NCBI GenBank assembly: GCA_016201205.1
Contig: JACQDF010000200.1
Span: 1 to 41,074 of the forward strand
Length of the DNA: 41,074 bases
Direction of reading: 5' to 3'
From: Acidobacteriota bacterium
Lineage (GTDB): Bacteria; Acidobacteriota; Terriglobia; Bryobacterales; Bryobacteraceae
Positions 23,512 to 32,674 of the stretch are shown piece after piece. The notes under the pieces were generated by a model. It did not search any database, was not told the origin of the DNA, and saw nothing but the letters and a program-made list of their open reading frames with translations. The stretch's first letter is position 1, and every line of letters starts with the position of its first letter. Both the position numbers and the translations under genes were made by a program.

Positions 23512-24006
23512 ATGGCAGCGTTTGATGCGTTTTTGAAGATTGACGGGGTCGACGGCGAGACGGAAGACAAGGAGTTTACGAAGAATATCGAACTCATGTC
23601 CTACTCGTTCGGCGCCACCCAGTCAGGCAGTTTCCAGTACGGCGGAGGAGGCGCCACGGGCAAGGTGCAGTTCCAGGATTTCCACTTCACCAAGCGTTGC
23701 GATAACGCCACCCCGTTCCTGTTCGAGGCCACCTGCACTGGCAAGCACATCGCGAAGGCTGTGTTGAGCGTGCGGAAGGCGACCGGTGACGGCGGCCAGA
23801 AGGTGTTCTACAAGGTGACCTTCGAGGACATCCTGGTGTCGAGCCAGACGCTGAGCGGGACAGGGTCCGGTGATCCGGTTCCGACCGAATCGATCAGCCT
23901 GAACTTTTCCAAGCTGATCCAGGCGTACGGCAAGCAGGACGCCAAGGGCGCGATCTCGGCGCTGGTTCCCAAGGGCTGGGATCAGAAGAAGAACGTGAAA
24001 GTCTAG
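23512..24006 (+). CDS. hcp: T6SS tube protein Hcp (TssD)
   Basis: A 164-residue Hcp-family protein. Hexamers of it stack to form the inner tube, and some effectors ride within the lumen. The family features are MAAFDAFLKIDGVDGE at the start, KNIELMSYSFGATQSG, FHFTKRCDNATPFLFEATCT, and a C-terminal sheet ending INLSFSK-like (ISLNFSKLIQAYG). It has the best ribosome-binding site in the operon (AAGGAG, seven bases before the ATG) and its own 85-base spacer, fitting the large excess of Hcp over other subunits. There is no C-terminal toxin extension, so it is a structural rather than an evolved Hcp. Confidence 0.97.
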   Translation: MAAFDAFLKIDGVDGETEDKEFTKNIELMSYSFGATQSGSFQYGGGGATGKVQFQDFHFTKRCDNATPFLFEATCTGKHIAKAVLSVRKATGDGGQKVFYKVTFEDILVSSQTLSGTGSGDPVPTESISLNFSKLIQAYGKQDAKGAISALVPKGWDQKKNVKV

Positions 24007-24020
24007 CGTTGAGTCAAGCC

Positions 24021-24758
24021 ATGACCGCCCGGGAGCTATTCCAGGCCGGCAAGCTCAACGACGCGGTACAGGCGCTGAGCGTCGAGTTGCGGGACAACCC
24101 AACGGACGCCCGGCGCCGTACTTTTTTGTTTGAGCTGCTGTGTTTCACCGGTGATCTCGATCGCGCCCGCAAGCACTTGGAGCTTCTCGCAAAGGAGAAC
24201 CAGCAAGCGGGGATGGGCGCTTTGCTGTACGAGGCGTGCATGCACTCGGAGCGCACCAGGAGAGAGACATTCGAGAAGAAAGATTTTCCCGCGGCGTCGG
24301 CAAAGCCGTCGCGGCGGGGCACCCTGAACGGCCAGCCTTTCGAGAGCGTGGAAGACGCGGATCCCCGAATCGGCGCGCGGCTCGAGGTGTACTCGGCGGG
24401 CGCCTACCTGTGGATTCCGCTTGCACACATCGATTCGCTCGAGATGCAGCCTCCCAAGCGGCTGCGGGATCTGCTTTGGGCGCCGGTCCTGATCCACACC
24501 TCGGCCTCGTTCCGGCAGGCAGAGCTCGGCGAATGCCTTCTGCCCGTCTTATGTCCCTTTTCATTTCGCCACTCCGACGACAATGTCCGGCTGGGCCGCT
24601 CGACCGTTTGGGAGGAAGAAGACGGTCATCTCATCCCTTATGGACAAAAGCTGCTTCTGGTGGACGGGGATGAGTTGTCCCTGTTGGAGGTCCGGAAAGT
24701 GGAATTCGAGCCGGAAGAGGCGGCGGAGGGGAGCGCGGGGGAGGCGGCTGCCGGCTGA
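24021..24758 (+). CDS. tagJ: ImpE/TagJ family T6SS accessory protein
   Basis: About 245 residues of the ImpE family. The N-terminal half is TPR-like (AGKLNDAVQALSVELRDNPT, FLFELLCFTGDLDRARKHLE). The C-terminal half is the ImpE-specific domain (GARLEVYSAGAYLWIPLAHI, SLEMQPPKRLRDLLWAPVLI, LGRSTVWEEEDG). In Pseudomonas the homologue TagJ binds TssB and the sheath-disassembly ATPase ClpV, tuning sheath recycling; it is not universal in T6SS. The ATG at 24021 is chosen, but a TTG at 24009 in the same frame is possible. It follows hcp by 14 bases and precedes tssA by 29. The acidic, alanine- and glycine-rich end (EAAEGSAGEAAAG) looks disordered. Confidence 0.92.
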   Translation: MTARELFQAGKLNDAVQALSVELRDNPTDARRRTFLFELLCFTGDLDRARKHLELLAKENQQAGMGALLYEACMHSERTRRETFEKKDFPAASAKPSRRGTLNGQPFESVEDADPRIGARLEVYSAGAYLWIPLAHIDSLEMQPPKRLRDLLWAPVLIHTSASFRQAELGECLLPVLCPFSFRHSDDNVRLGRSTVWEEEDGHLIPYGQKLLLVDGDELSLLEVRKVEFEPEEAAEGSAGEAAAG

Positions 24759-24787
24759 TTGTCACCGACCCCCCCTCGGGATAATGT

Positions 24788-26623
24788 ATGGCAAGCGTCG
24801 AGGAACTCCTCCAACCGATCCCCGGCCCATCGCCAGGCGGGGAGAACATTCGCTACACCCAGCAGTTTGACAAGCTGAAGGAAGCACGAAGGCAGGGAGG
24901 CGACTGGCTCTCCGAGGACTCGGCCGTGGACTACGGCCCGGTCATCAAGCTGTCCGAGGAGATTCTGCTGAAGAAATCCAAGGACTTGCAAGTGGCAGCC
25001 TGGCTGGCGGAGGGGTGGCTGGCCAAGCAGGGGTTCTCCGGTTTCCGGAATGGGCTGTTGGTTTTGCACGGCCTGGTGGAGAATTTTTGGGACACTTTGT
25101 ATCCGGAGATGGAGGATGGCGACGAGGGACTGCGGCTGGCGCCCCTGGATTGGGCAGGGGCCTATCTGGAGTTGCCTTTGCGGCAGGCGCCCCTGACCAA
25201 AGGTGGCCACAACCTGCTGCAATACAAAGAATCTCAAATGATCGGGGGCCCGCCGGACCCCGATCAGGCCAACGACGATCCGGAGTGGGACAAGAAAAGA
25301 GCGGCTTTCGACGCCGCCGTAGCGGAGGGGAAAACCACCTCGGACGTCTTCGACGCCGGCTTGCAGAAAACGTCGAAGGATTTTCTGATCAAGCAGGTAG
25401 ACGAGCTCACCGCCATCCTCGGCCAGATCCAGACGTTTCAGGAGCTCTGCGAGCAGAAGTTCAAAGATGAACAGCCCTCGTTCTCGAAGATCCGGTCCGC
25501 ACTCGACGAGATTCTGGTAACGGCCAGCAGCCTGCTGGAGAAGAAACGGATTGCCGAGCCAGACGCGGACACGGAAGAGTCCGGAGAGACTGCTTCCGCC
25601 GAAGAGGGTGAGGGAGCGGAAGCGGGCGCCGTTACGGTGGGTCGCGTCAAGAAGCGGGCGCGTGTCGTAGCGGGCCTCGAGCCGGAGAGCCCCGAGGATG
25701 CAGCGGACCGGCTAGCGGCGATTGCCGCCTGGTTGAGGGTGCAAGACCCCCAGAATCCGGCGCCGTATCTCCTGCTGCGCGGGTACCGTTGGGGGGAGTT
25801 GCGCGCCTCGGGCGCTTCGGCGCCGGATCCTCTGTTGCTCGATCCGCCGCCCACCGAGATGCGCGTGCAAGTCAAAAGGCTCTCCTTGGAATCGAGCTGG
25901 GAAGAAGTGATCCAGGCCGGAGAGAGTGTGATGGCGTCGCCGGGCGGGCGGGGCTGGCTCGACTTGCAGCGCTTCATCGTACAGGCGTGTGAAAACCAGG
26001 GCTATTCCGCGGTCGCCGCCGCGATCAAGTCCTCCCTGAAAAGCCTGCTCACGGACATGCCGGATCTGCTGAACATGATGCTGATGGACGATTCGCCGGC
26101 GGCCAACGCAGAAACGGCGGCCTGGATCCGGGAGAATATCCTGCCCCCCGAGCCGCTGCCTCAGCCGGAGACAACGGGCGGCCCGGAGGAGTACGAGATG
26201 TTCCAGCCGGCCGCCGGGCCGGCGCTCCAAGGCTCGGACGGGCAGCAGGGCGAGATGCGCCCGCCGGACGCGTTCGAGCTGGCGCAAGAGGCGCTGCGCA
26301 CCGGAAACAAGGAGCAGGCGATCGAGATCCTGGTGCGGGAGATGGCACTGGAACGCAGCGGCCGGGCCAGGTTTCATCGCAAGATGCAACTGGCGCAAAT
26401 CTGCCTGTCCATCGGACGGCAGATGGTGGCCCGCCCCATCCTCGAGGATATGGCGTCGGAGATCGCAACCCGGAAGCTGGACGAATGGGAGCCGGCGGAG
26501 CTTGTCGCCCACACGCTCGCCCTGCTCTACCGCTGCCTGGAAGGAGACAGCGAGCGCAAGCAGCAGATTTATTCCTGGATTTGCCGGCTGGATCCGATGC
26601 AGGCGCTGGCCTGTTTGAAATAG
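24788..26623 (+). CDS. tssA: T6SS assembly cap protein TssA (ImpA family)
   Basis: A 611-residue protein. The ImpA N-terminal domain is at about 5-130 (ELLQPIPGPSPGGENIRYTQ, NGLLVLHGLVENFWDTLYPE). TssA caps the growing sheath-tube and links baseplate and membrane complex. After it come helical segments, an acidic hinge around 255-290 (DADTEESGETASAEEGEGAE) and a C-terminal helical-repeat part (FELAQEALRTGNKEQAIEIL to SWICRLDPMQALACLK). The protein is longer than many TssA proteins, and the hinge suggests two independently moving halves. The C-terminal part differs between TssA subclasses and I could not assign one. The start is the only ATG near the family beginning; it lacks a clear Shine-Dalgarno. 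Confidence 0.92.
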   Translation: MASVEELLQPIPGPSPGGENIRYTQQFDKLKEARRQGGDWLSEDSAVDYGPVIKLSEEILLKKSKDLQVAAWLAEGWLAKQGFSGFRNGLLVLHGLVENFWDTLYPEMEDGDEGLRLAPLDWAGAYLELPLRQAPLTKGGHNLLQYKESQMIGGPPDPDQANDDPEWDKKRAAFDAAVAEGKTTSDVFDAGLQKTSKDFLIKQVDELTAILGQIQTFQELCEQKFKDEQPSFSKIRSALDEILVTASSLLEKKRIAEPDADTEESGETASAEEGEGAEAGAVTVGRVKKRARVVAGLEPESPEDAADRLAAIAAWLRVQDPQNPAPYLLLRGYRWGELRASGASAPDPLLLDPPPTEMRVQVKRLSLESSWEEVIQAGESVMASPGGRGWLDLQRFIVQACENQGYSAVAAAIKSSLKSLLTDMPDLLNMMLMDDSPAANAETAAWIRENILPPEPLPQPETTGGPEEYEMFQPAAGPALQGSDGQQGEMRPPDAFELAQEALRTGNKEQAIEILVREMALERSGRARFHRKMQLAQICLSIGRQMVARPILEDMASEIATRKLDEWEPAELVAHTLALLYRCLEGDSERKQQIYSWICRLDPMQALACLK

Positions 26624-26632
26624 CCTTGAAGA

Positions 26633-27127
26633 ATGCCGCGGGAATCCGAACAGATCGTTTCATTATCTCTGCTGGATCGGCTCACCGACCAGGAGCCCAA
26701 TTTGAAAGCCGAGTCGCCGGTTACGCGCGCTCAATCGGTGCGGCTGCTGAAAGCGTCTCTCAGACGGGACATGGAATGGCTATTCAATTCGCGGGCGAAT
26801 CATCAGACGCCGCCCGACATGCCGGAAGTGGCGCGGTCGGTGTTCAACTATGGATTGTCGGATTTCTCGCATTTGAGCCTGGTCAACCCTACCGACCGGC
26901 AGCGCCTGCAAAAGCAATTGGAAGTGGCGATCACACGGTTCGAGCCGCGTCTGGCCGGGGTGAGCGTGCGGTTGCTCGAGACGTCGTTCGACCCCGGCCA
27001 GGCGCTGCGATTTCAGATCGACGGCTTCCTGAAGATGGATCCCGCGCCGGAGCACATCTCCTTTGATACCGTGCTGGATATCGCTTCCGGCGAGTATCAG
27101 GTGAAGGGAGAGTCCGGTGCGGGATGA
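26633..27127 (+). CDS. tssE: T6SS baseplate subunit TssE (gp25-like)
   Basis: A 164-residue gp25/lysozyme-like baseplate protein. The conserved block SVRLLKASLRRDMEWLFNSR begins the domain, followed by VARSVFNYGLSDFSHLSLVN and LQKQLEVAITRFEPRLAGVS, ending with FQIDGFLKMDPAPEHISFDT. TssE joins TssF and TssG in the baseplate wedge and templates sheath assembly onto the baseplate. Length is normal for the family. It begins nine bases after the tssA stop, and its last codons overlap the tssF GTG start by eleven bases. Confidence 0.95.
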   Translation: MPRESEQIVSLSLLDRLTDQEPNLKAESPVTRAQSVRLLKASLRRDMEWLFNSRANHQTPPDMPEVARSVFNYGLSDFSHLSLVNPTDRQRLQKQLEVAITRFEPRLAGVSVRLLETSFDPGQALRFQIDGFLKMDPAPEHISFDTVLDIASGEYQVKGESGAG

Positions 27128-28955
27128 CTTCCTGCTGTATTACGAGCGGGAGCTGGCCTATCTGCGGCAGATGGGAGTCGAGTTCGCGCAAAAGTTCCCC
27201 AAGATCGCGTCGCGGCTTCTGCTCGAGCAGGACAAGTGCGACGATCCGCATGTCGAGCGAATCATCGAATCGGTGGCGTTCCTGGCGGCGCGCATTCACC
27301 TGAAGATCGACGACGAGTTTCCGGAAATCACCGAAGCGCTTCTCTCCCTTGTGTACCCGCACTATGTGCGGACGATCCCGTCCATGTCGGTGGTCGAGAT
27401 GGTGGTGGATCCGGAGCGGGCCAAACTCACCACCGGCCTGACGATCCCGAAGGGCACGATGATGTATTCCCGCGGTGTGGCAGGGGAGCCGTGCAAATTC
27501 CGCACCTGCTTTGACGCGACGCTGTGGCCGGTGAGCATTGCCGAGGCTTCCTATCTGCCGCCGGACCGGCTGAGCCCGCCCATCAAGTCGGCCGAGGCGG
27601 TGGGGGCGCTGCGCCTGCTGGTGCAGGCGGGTCAGGACGTGCGGCTCGACAAGCTCGAGATGGATTCGCTGCGGTTCTACCTGCACGGGGAGAGCAAGGT
27701 GATCCACGTGCTGTACGAGCTGCTGCTGAACAACTGCGTGCAGGTGTTGATCCGGGATCCGAAGAACACCCGAAGGAAGGCAGCCACGCTCCCGGCGGCT
27801 GCGGTGCGGGCCTTGGGCTTCACCGAGGATGAGGGAATGCTGCCGTATCCGAGGCGGTCTTTTCTGGCCTACCGGCTTCTCCAGGAATACTTCATTTTTC
27901 CCGAGAAGTTTTTCTTTCTGGAGCTGGGCGGGCTGGCGGGCGTGTGGAGGTCGGGCTTCCAGGAGCAGGCCGAGATCGTCTTTCTGATCTCGCCATTCGA
28001 GATCGAGGATCGGCGGCAGGAGATCGAGATGGGTCTGAGTCCAAAGACGTTCCGGCTCGGCTGTACACCGATCATCAACTTGTTTCCTCAGACCTGCGAG
28101 CCGATCCTGCTGGACCAGCGCAAGTACGAATACCAGGTGATTCCGGATGTGCGGCGGATGAACTCGACCGAGATCTTCTCGATTGAAGAAGTGGTGAGCA
28201 TCGACCCCCAGTCAAGGGAGGAAAAGGGATTCGAGCCTTTCTATTCGTTCCGGCACGCAGCAACCAAGGACAGCAAGCAGACGTTTTGGGTGGCCAACCG
28301 GCGGCAGCGGAGAATCGGCGCAGACGAGGGAACGGACATCATGCTGTCGCTGGTGGATCTTTCGACGCGAAATGTCATGCCCGGCGCTGACACTCTGACC
28401 ATAAGGACGCTGTGCACGAACCGCGATCTGCCGGCGCGCCTGCCGTTCGGCAGTGAAACGGGGGATTTCACCATCGAGGGCATGGCGGCGATCAAGAAGA
28501 TCGTATGCCTTCGGCGGCCGACCGCCCCGCTACGGCCCCCGGTCGGAAAAGGGACCTTCTGGCGTCTGATTTCGCACCTGTCGCTGAATTATTTATCCAT
28601 CGTGGAAGAAGGACGCGAAGCGCTGCAGGAGATCCTGAAACTTTACAATTTCACCGATTCGGTGCACACGGCCAAACAGATCGAAGGGATCGTGGGATTG
28701 ACGAGCAGCAGGCAGTTTGCGCGGGTCATCTCGGAAAACGGGATCAGCTTCGCGCGCGGGTTGCGCAGTGAGATCGTGTTTGACGAGGAGCAGTTTGTCG
28801 GCGGAGGAGTGTTTCTTTTTGCGAATGTGCTCGAGCATTTCCTGGGGCTGTATGCCACCCTGAACAGCTTCAGCCAGTTGGTGGTGCGAACGCGCCAGAG
28901 AAAGGAGGTGGTAAGGGAATGGCTGCCACGAGCCGGCCAGCGGATTCTGATGTGA
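27117..28955 (+). CDS. tssF: T6SS baseplate subunit TssF (VCA0110 family)
   Basis: A 612-residue baseplate wedge protein. The start, MRDDFLLYYERELAYLRQMG, and the following EFAQKFPKIASRLLLE are family-typical, as are DPHVERIIESVAFLAARIHL and ALLSLVYPHYVRTIPSMSVV. The C-terminus LRSEIVFDEEQFVGGGVFLF and LFANVLEHFLGLYATLNSFS also match. Two TssF copies with one TssG form each wedge. It starts at GTG within the end of tssE and overlaps tssG by 37 bases, the largest overlap in the operon, consistent with tightly linked production of wedge subunits. It has no predicted membrane segment. Confidence 0.95.
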   Translation: MRDDFLLYYERELAYLRQMGVEFAQKFPKIASRLLLEQDKCDDPHVERIIESVAFLAARIHLKIDDEFPEITEALLSLVYPHYVRTIPSMSVVEMVVDPERAKLTTGLTIPKGTMMYSRGVAGEPCKFRTCFDATLWPVSIAEASYLPPDRLSPPIKSAEAVGALRLLVQAGQDVRLDKLEMDSLRFYLHGESKVIHVLYELLLNNCVQVLIRDPKNTRRKAATLPAAAVRALGFTEDEGMLPYPRRSFLAYRLLQEYFIFPEKFFFLELGGLAGVWRSGFQEQAEIVFLISPFEIEDRRQEIEMGLSPKTFRLGCTPIINLFPQTCEPILLDQRKYEYQVIPDVRRMNSTEIFSIEEVVSIDPQSREEKGFEPFYSFRHAATKDSKQTFWVANRRQRRIGADEGTDIMLSLVDLSTRNVMPGADTLTIRTLCTNRDLPARLPFGSETGDFTIEGMAAIKKIVCLRRPTAPLRPPVGKGTFWRLISHLSLNYLSIVEEGREALQEILKLYNFTDSVHTAKQIEGIVGLTSSRQFARVISENGISFARGLRSEIVFDEEQFVGGGVFLFANVLEHFLGLYATLNSFSQLVVRTRQRKEVVREWLPRAGQRILM

Positions 28956-29953
28956 GTCAGCCCGTTCTGCAGAGGAGCCTCCGTGAGACGCCCTGGGAGT
29001 TCCAATTCTTCCAGACGGTGCGCTGGCTCGAGAGGATCCTCTCCGAGCGGGGCCAGGTGGGAAAATTCTACCCTCCGGAAAAAGAAGTAGCGCGGTTTCT
29101 GGCTCACTCCAACCCGGCATTCCCGGCCAGCCAGATCCAGCAGTTGGACTGGCCGGAACAGGGGCCGGTGGCGCTGAGTGTAAATTTCATGGGGCTGTTC
29201 GGCCCGCTGGGAGCGCTGCCGCTGTACTACACCGAATACATTCGGACGCGGCTGCGGGCGAAGGATGGCGCGCTGGCGGCCTTCCTGGACATTTTCAATC
29301 ACCGCATGATCAGCATGTTCTATCAGGCGTGGGAAAAGTACCGGTTCTATGTCGCCTACGAGCGTGGCGAGCGGGACCGGATCTCGCAATATCTGCTGGA
29401 CCTGATCGGGCTGGGAACCGGCGGGTTGCAGAACCGGCAGCAGGTGCGGGATGAGACGACGCTGTTTTACAGCGGATTGCTAAGCCTGCTGCCTCGTTCC
29501 GCGCTGGCGCTCGAGCAATTGCTGAGCGATTACTTCGCAGCGCCGGTCCAGGTGGAGCAGTTCATGGGGGCGTGGTACCAGTTGGAGCGCAGATCGCAGT
29601 GCCAGTTCGCCCGCGGAGACAGTTACTCCGAGCAGCTTGGCGTCGGCGTGGTAGTGGGCAACGAAGTGTGGGACCCGCAATCCGGAGTGCGGGTCCGGAT
29701 CGGGCCGCTGACGCTCGAGCAATATCTGGATTTTCTGCCAAACGGGTCCGCGCACCGCCCGCTGAAAGCGCTGACAAAGTTCTTTTCGAACGGGGAGCAG
29801 AATTTCGAGGCGCAATTGGTGTTGAAACGCGAGGAAGTGCCAAAGTGTGAACTGGGGGCGCTGGGAGCGGGAGGCCCGCGGCTGGGGTGGGTGACCTGGG
29901 CGAGAAACGAGGATATGGGCCGCGACCCCGATGAGACGGTATTCCTGCTCTAA
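28919..29953 (+). CDS. tssG: T6SS baseplate subunit TssG (VCA0111 family)
   Basis: A 344-residue wedge protein. The family pattern is clear: TPWEFQFFQTVRWLERIL near the N-terminus, ALSVNFMGLFGPLGALPLYY and TEYIRTRLRAKDGALAAFLD, then FNHRMISMFYQAWEKYR. The C-terminal part has LGVGVVVGNEVWDPQSGVRV and IGPLTLEQYLDFLPNGSAHR. TssG bridges the two TssF copies and contacts TssK in characterised systems. No tssK gene is present here. The ATG at 28919 has a GGAGG 12 bases upstream inside tssF. A short gap of 25 bases leads to clpV. Confidence 0.95.
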   Translation: MAATSRPADSDVSQPVLQRSLRETPWEFQFFQTVRWLERILSERGQVGKFYPPEKEVARFLAHSNPAFPASQIQQLDWPEQGPVALSVNFMGLFGPLGALPLYYTEYIRTRLRAKDGALAAFLDIFNHRMISMFYQAWEKYRFYVAYERGERDRISQYLLDLIGLGTGGLQNRQQVRDETTLFYSGLLSLLPRSALALEQLLSDYFAAPVQVEQFMGAWYQLERRSQCQFARGDSYSEQLGVGVVVGNEVWDPQSGVRVRIGPLTLEQYLDFLPNGSAHRPLKALTKFFSNGEQNFEAQLVLKREEVPKCELGALGAGGPRLGWVTWARNEDMGRDPDETVFLL

Positions 29954-29978
29954 TAAGTGATTCCATGAAAGGATGAGT

Positions 29979-32630
29979 ATGAGCGTCAACCTGCGGTCTT
30001 TGATTGGGAAACTGAACGATGTGACGCGCAACGCGCTGGACGGCGCGGCGCAGCTTTGTTTGTCGCGCACGAACTTCAACATCGAAATCGAGCATTATCT
30101 GATGCGCCTGCTGGAGTACTCGGACGCGGATACGGCGAAGATCTTCCACCAGTTCGGCGTGGATCCGTCCCGGCTGACCACCGAGCTGAACCGGAGCATG
30201 GACAAGATGAAGCGCGGCAACGCGCGAACGCCGGCGCTGAGCCCGTCCATCCTCAAGATGCTGACGGAAGCTTGGACGATCGGATCCATCGACTTCGGAG
30301 CCCACCAGATCCGAAGCGGCTACACCCTGCTGGCTTTGCTGACCCACGAGGATTTGCAGCGCATTGTGCAGGAGATCAGCAGGGAGATGCAGAAGATCTC
30401 GCTCGACGTGCTGAAGAAGGATTTCCAGGCCATCGCCTCCGGATCGCAGGAGGACGCGATCATGGCAGCGGCCGAGGAGACGGAGACCCCGGGCAAGCCG
30501 CGGCCCATCGGCGGCAAGATGCCGAACCTCGATCAATACACGGTGAACCTCACCGAGAACGCGCGCAAGGGCAAGATCGATCCGGTGCTGGGGCGCGACT
30601 TCGAGATCCGGCAGGTGATCGACATCCTGATGCGGCGGCGTCAGAACAACCCGATTCTGACCGGCGAAGCGGGCGTCGGCAAGACAGCGGTGGTGGAGGG
30701 GTTTGCCTCGCGGGTGGCCCACGGTGACGTGCCGCCGCCGCTCAAGAACATCGAGGTGCGGACGCTGGATCTGGCGTTGCTGCAAGCGGGTGCGGGCATT
30801 AAAGGTGAATTCGAGAACCGGCTGAAGGGATTGATCGAAGAAGTGAAATCCTCACCCACGCCGATCATTCTGTTCATTGACGAAGCGCACACCATGATTG
30901 GCGCGGGCGGGCAGGCCGGCCAGAACGACGCGGCCAACCTGCTCAAGCCGGCGCTGGCGCGCGGCGAATTGCGGACGGTGGCGGCGACGACGTGGTCCGA
31001 ATACAAGAAGTATTTCGAGAAGGACGCGGCGCTGGCCCGGCGCTTCCAGGTGGTGAAGGTCGAGGAGCCGGACGAGAAGACGTGCATGGTGATGATGCGC
31101 GGGATTGTCGGGGCGCTCGAGAAGCATCACAAAGTGCGCATTCTGGATGAAGGCGTGGCGGCCGCGGTCGTGCTGTCGCATCGCTACCTGGCCGGCCGGC
31201 AGTTGCCGGACAAGGCGGTCAGCGTCATGGACACGGCGTGCGCGCGGGTGGCGCTGGGACAGAACGCGATGCCGCCGGCGATTGAGACGGCGGTGCGGCA
31301 ACTGGACGACCTGGAAACGCAGGAGCGGGTGCTCACTCGGGAGCAGACGGTGGGCATGGATCACGCCGAGCGTATCGAGGAGATCGCCAGGCAAAAGGCC
31401 GGCACGGCGGAGCGGCTGAAGGCGCTGAACGAGCGGTTTGACAAAGAGAAAGACCTGGTGATGCGCATTCGGGTGCTGCGCACACGCCTCGAGGATCCGA
31501 ATGCCCCGCTCCCGGAGGGCGTCGAAGAGCCCAAAGGGACGCCGGCGGAGATGCGCGAGCAGCTTACCGCGCTCAACGCCGAACTGGACGCGTTGCAGGG
31601 CGAGCAGCCGCTCATCCGGGTCACGGTGGATCTGCAAGTGATCTCCGAAGTGATCTCGAACTGGACGGGTATCCCGGTGGGCAACATGATGCGCGACGAG
31701 GTACGGACCATTCTGGATCTGGAGAAGCATCTGGGCCGCCGCGTGATTGGACAGGATCAGGCGCTGCATGCCATCAGCCAGCGCATCCGGACGTCGCGGG
31801 CGCGGCTGGAGGATCCGAACAAGCCGATCGGGACGTTCCTGCTGGTCGGGCCAAGCGGCGTCGGCAAGACGGAGACGGCGCTGGCGCTGGCGGACATGCT
31901 GTACGGCGGCGAGCACAACGTGATCACCATCAACATGTCGGAGTTTCAGGAGGCGCACACCGTGTCGACTTTGAAGGGCTCGCCTCCAGGTTATGTAGGC
32001 TACGGCGAGGGCGGCGTGCTGACAGAAGCTGTCCGCCGGCGGCCTTATTCGGTGGTCCTGCTGGACGAGATCGAGAAGGCGCACCCGGATGTGCATGAAT
32101 TGTTTTTCCAGGTGTTTGACAAAGGGCGCATGGAAGACGGCGAAGGCCGGGAGATCGACTTCAAGAACACGATCCTCATCCTGACCTCGAATGCGGCCAC
32201 CGACACTTTGACGAAGCTGATGGCGGATCCGGAGACAATGCCGTCTCCTGAAGGAATCGTCAAGGCGATCAAGCCGGAGCTGGACAAGATTTTCAAGCCG
32301 GCGTTTCTCGGCCGCCTGGTGACCATACCGTTCTATCCCGTGCGGGATGAGGCGCTCAAGCAGATCATCCGGCTGAAGCTGGGCAAGATCCAGAAACGGA
32401 TGATGGAAAACCACAAGATCGAGCTGTCTTATACGCCGGCGCTGGTGGACGAAGTGGCCACCCGGTGCACGGAAGTAGAAAGCGGAGCGCGCAACGTGGA
32501 CAACATCCTCACCAATACGCTGCTGCCGGACATTTCGCGTCAACTGCTGGCGGTGATGGCGGAAGGGGGCCGGATCGCGCGTGTAGAAGTGACGGTCGGT
32601 GGCGACGGGAACTTTGTGTACGCGATGTAA
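29979..32630 (+). CDS. clpV: T6SS sheath-recycling AAA+ ATPase ClpV (TssH)
   Basis: An 883-residue Clp/Hsp100 ATPase that disassembles contracted sheath. The N-domain begins LRSLIGKLNDVTRNALDGAA and LSRTNFNIEIEHYLMRLLEY, which is specific for ClpV rather than ClpB. The first ATPase domain has Walker A GEAGVGKT (about 228) and Walker B ILFIDEAH (about 297). A middle coiled region follows (MRIRVLRTRLEDPNAPLPEG). The second domain has Walker A GPSGVGKT (about 624) and Walker B VVLLDEIEKAHPDV (about 692). Of two candidate ATGs, 29979 is better spaced from AAAGGA than 29973. It acts on TssC, perhaps with the neighbouring TagJ. Confidence 0.96.
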   Translation: MSVNLRSLIGKLNDVTRNALDGAAQLCLSRTNFNIEIEHYLMRLLEYSDADTAKIFHQFGVDPSRLTTELNRSMDKMKRGNARTPALSPSILKMLTEAWTIGSIDFGAHQIRSGYTLLALLTHEDLQRIVQEISREMQKISLDVLKKDFQAIASGSQEDAIMAAAEETETPGKPRPIGGKMPNLDQYTVNLTENARKGKIDPVLGRDFEIRQVIDILMRRRQNNPILTGEAGVGKTAVVEGFASRVAHGDVPPPLKNIEVRTLDLALLQAGAGIKGEFENRLKGLIEEVKSSPTPIILFIDEAHTMIGAGGQAGQNDAANLLKPALARGELRTVAATTWSEYKKYFEKDAALARRFQVVKVEEPDEKTCMVMMRGIVGALEKHHKVRILDEGVAAAVVLSHRYLAGRQLPDKAVSVMDTACARVALGQNAMPPAIETAVRQLDDLETQERVLTREQTVGMDHAERIEEIARQKAGTAERLKALNERFDKEKDLVMRIRVLRTRLEDPNAPLPEGVEEPKGTPAEMREQLTALNAELDALQGEQPLIRVTVDLQVISEVISNWTGIPVGNMMRDEVRTILDLEKHLGRRVIGQDQALHAISQRIRTSRARLEDPNKPIGTFLLVGPSGVGKTETALALADMLYGGEHNVITINMSEFQEAHTVSTLKGSPPGYVGYGEGGVLTEAVRRRPYSVVLLDEIEKAHPDVHELFFQVFDKGRMEDGEGREIDFKNTILILTSNAATDTLTKLMADPETMPSPEGIVKAIKPELDKIFKPAFLGRLVTIPFYPVRDEALKQIIRLKLGKIQKRMMENHKIELSYTPALVDEVATRCTEVESGARNVDNILTNTLLPDISRQLLAVMAEGGRIARVEVTVGGDGNFVYAM

Positions 32631-32674
32631 AAGGAAGAAAAGGCGAAACCGGCCCGGATCTGGAGGATACACGC

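Noticed and set aside
24009..24020. TTG start for the ImpE/TagJ gene
   Set aside because: In frame and possible, but the ATG at 24021 gives the normal family beginning; the four extra codons are not family-like.
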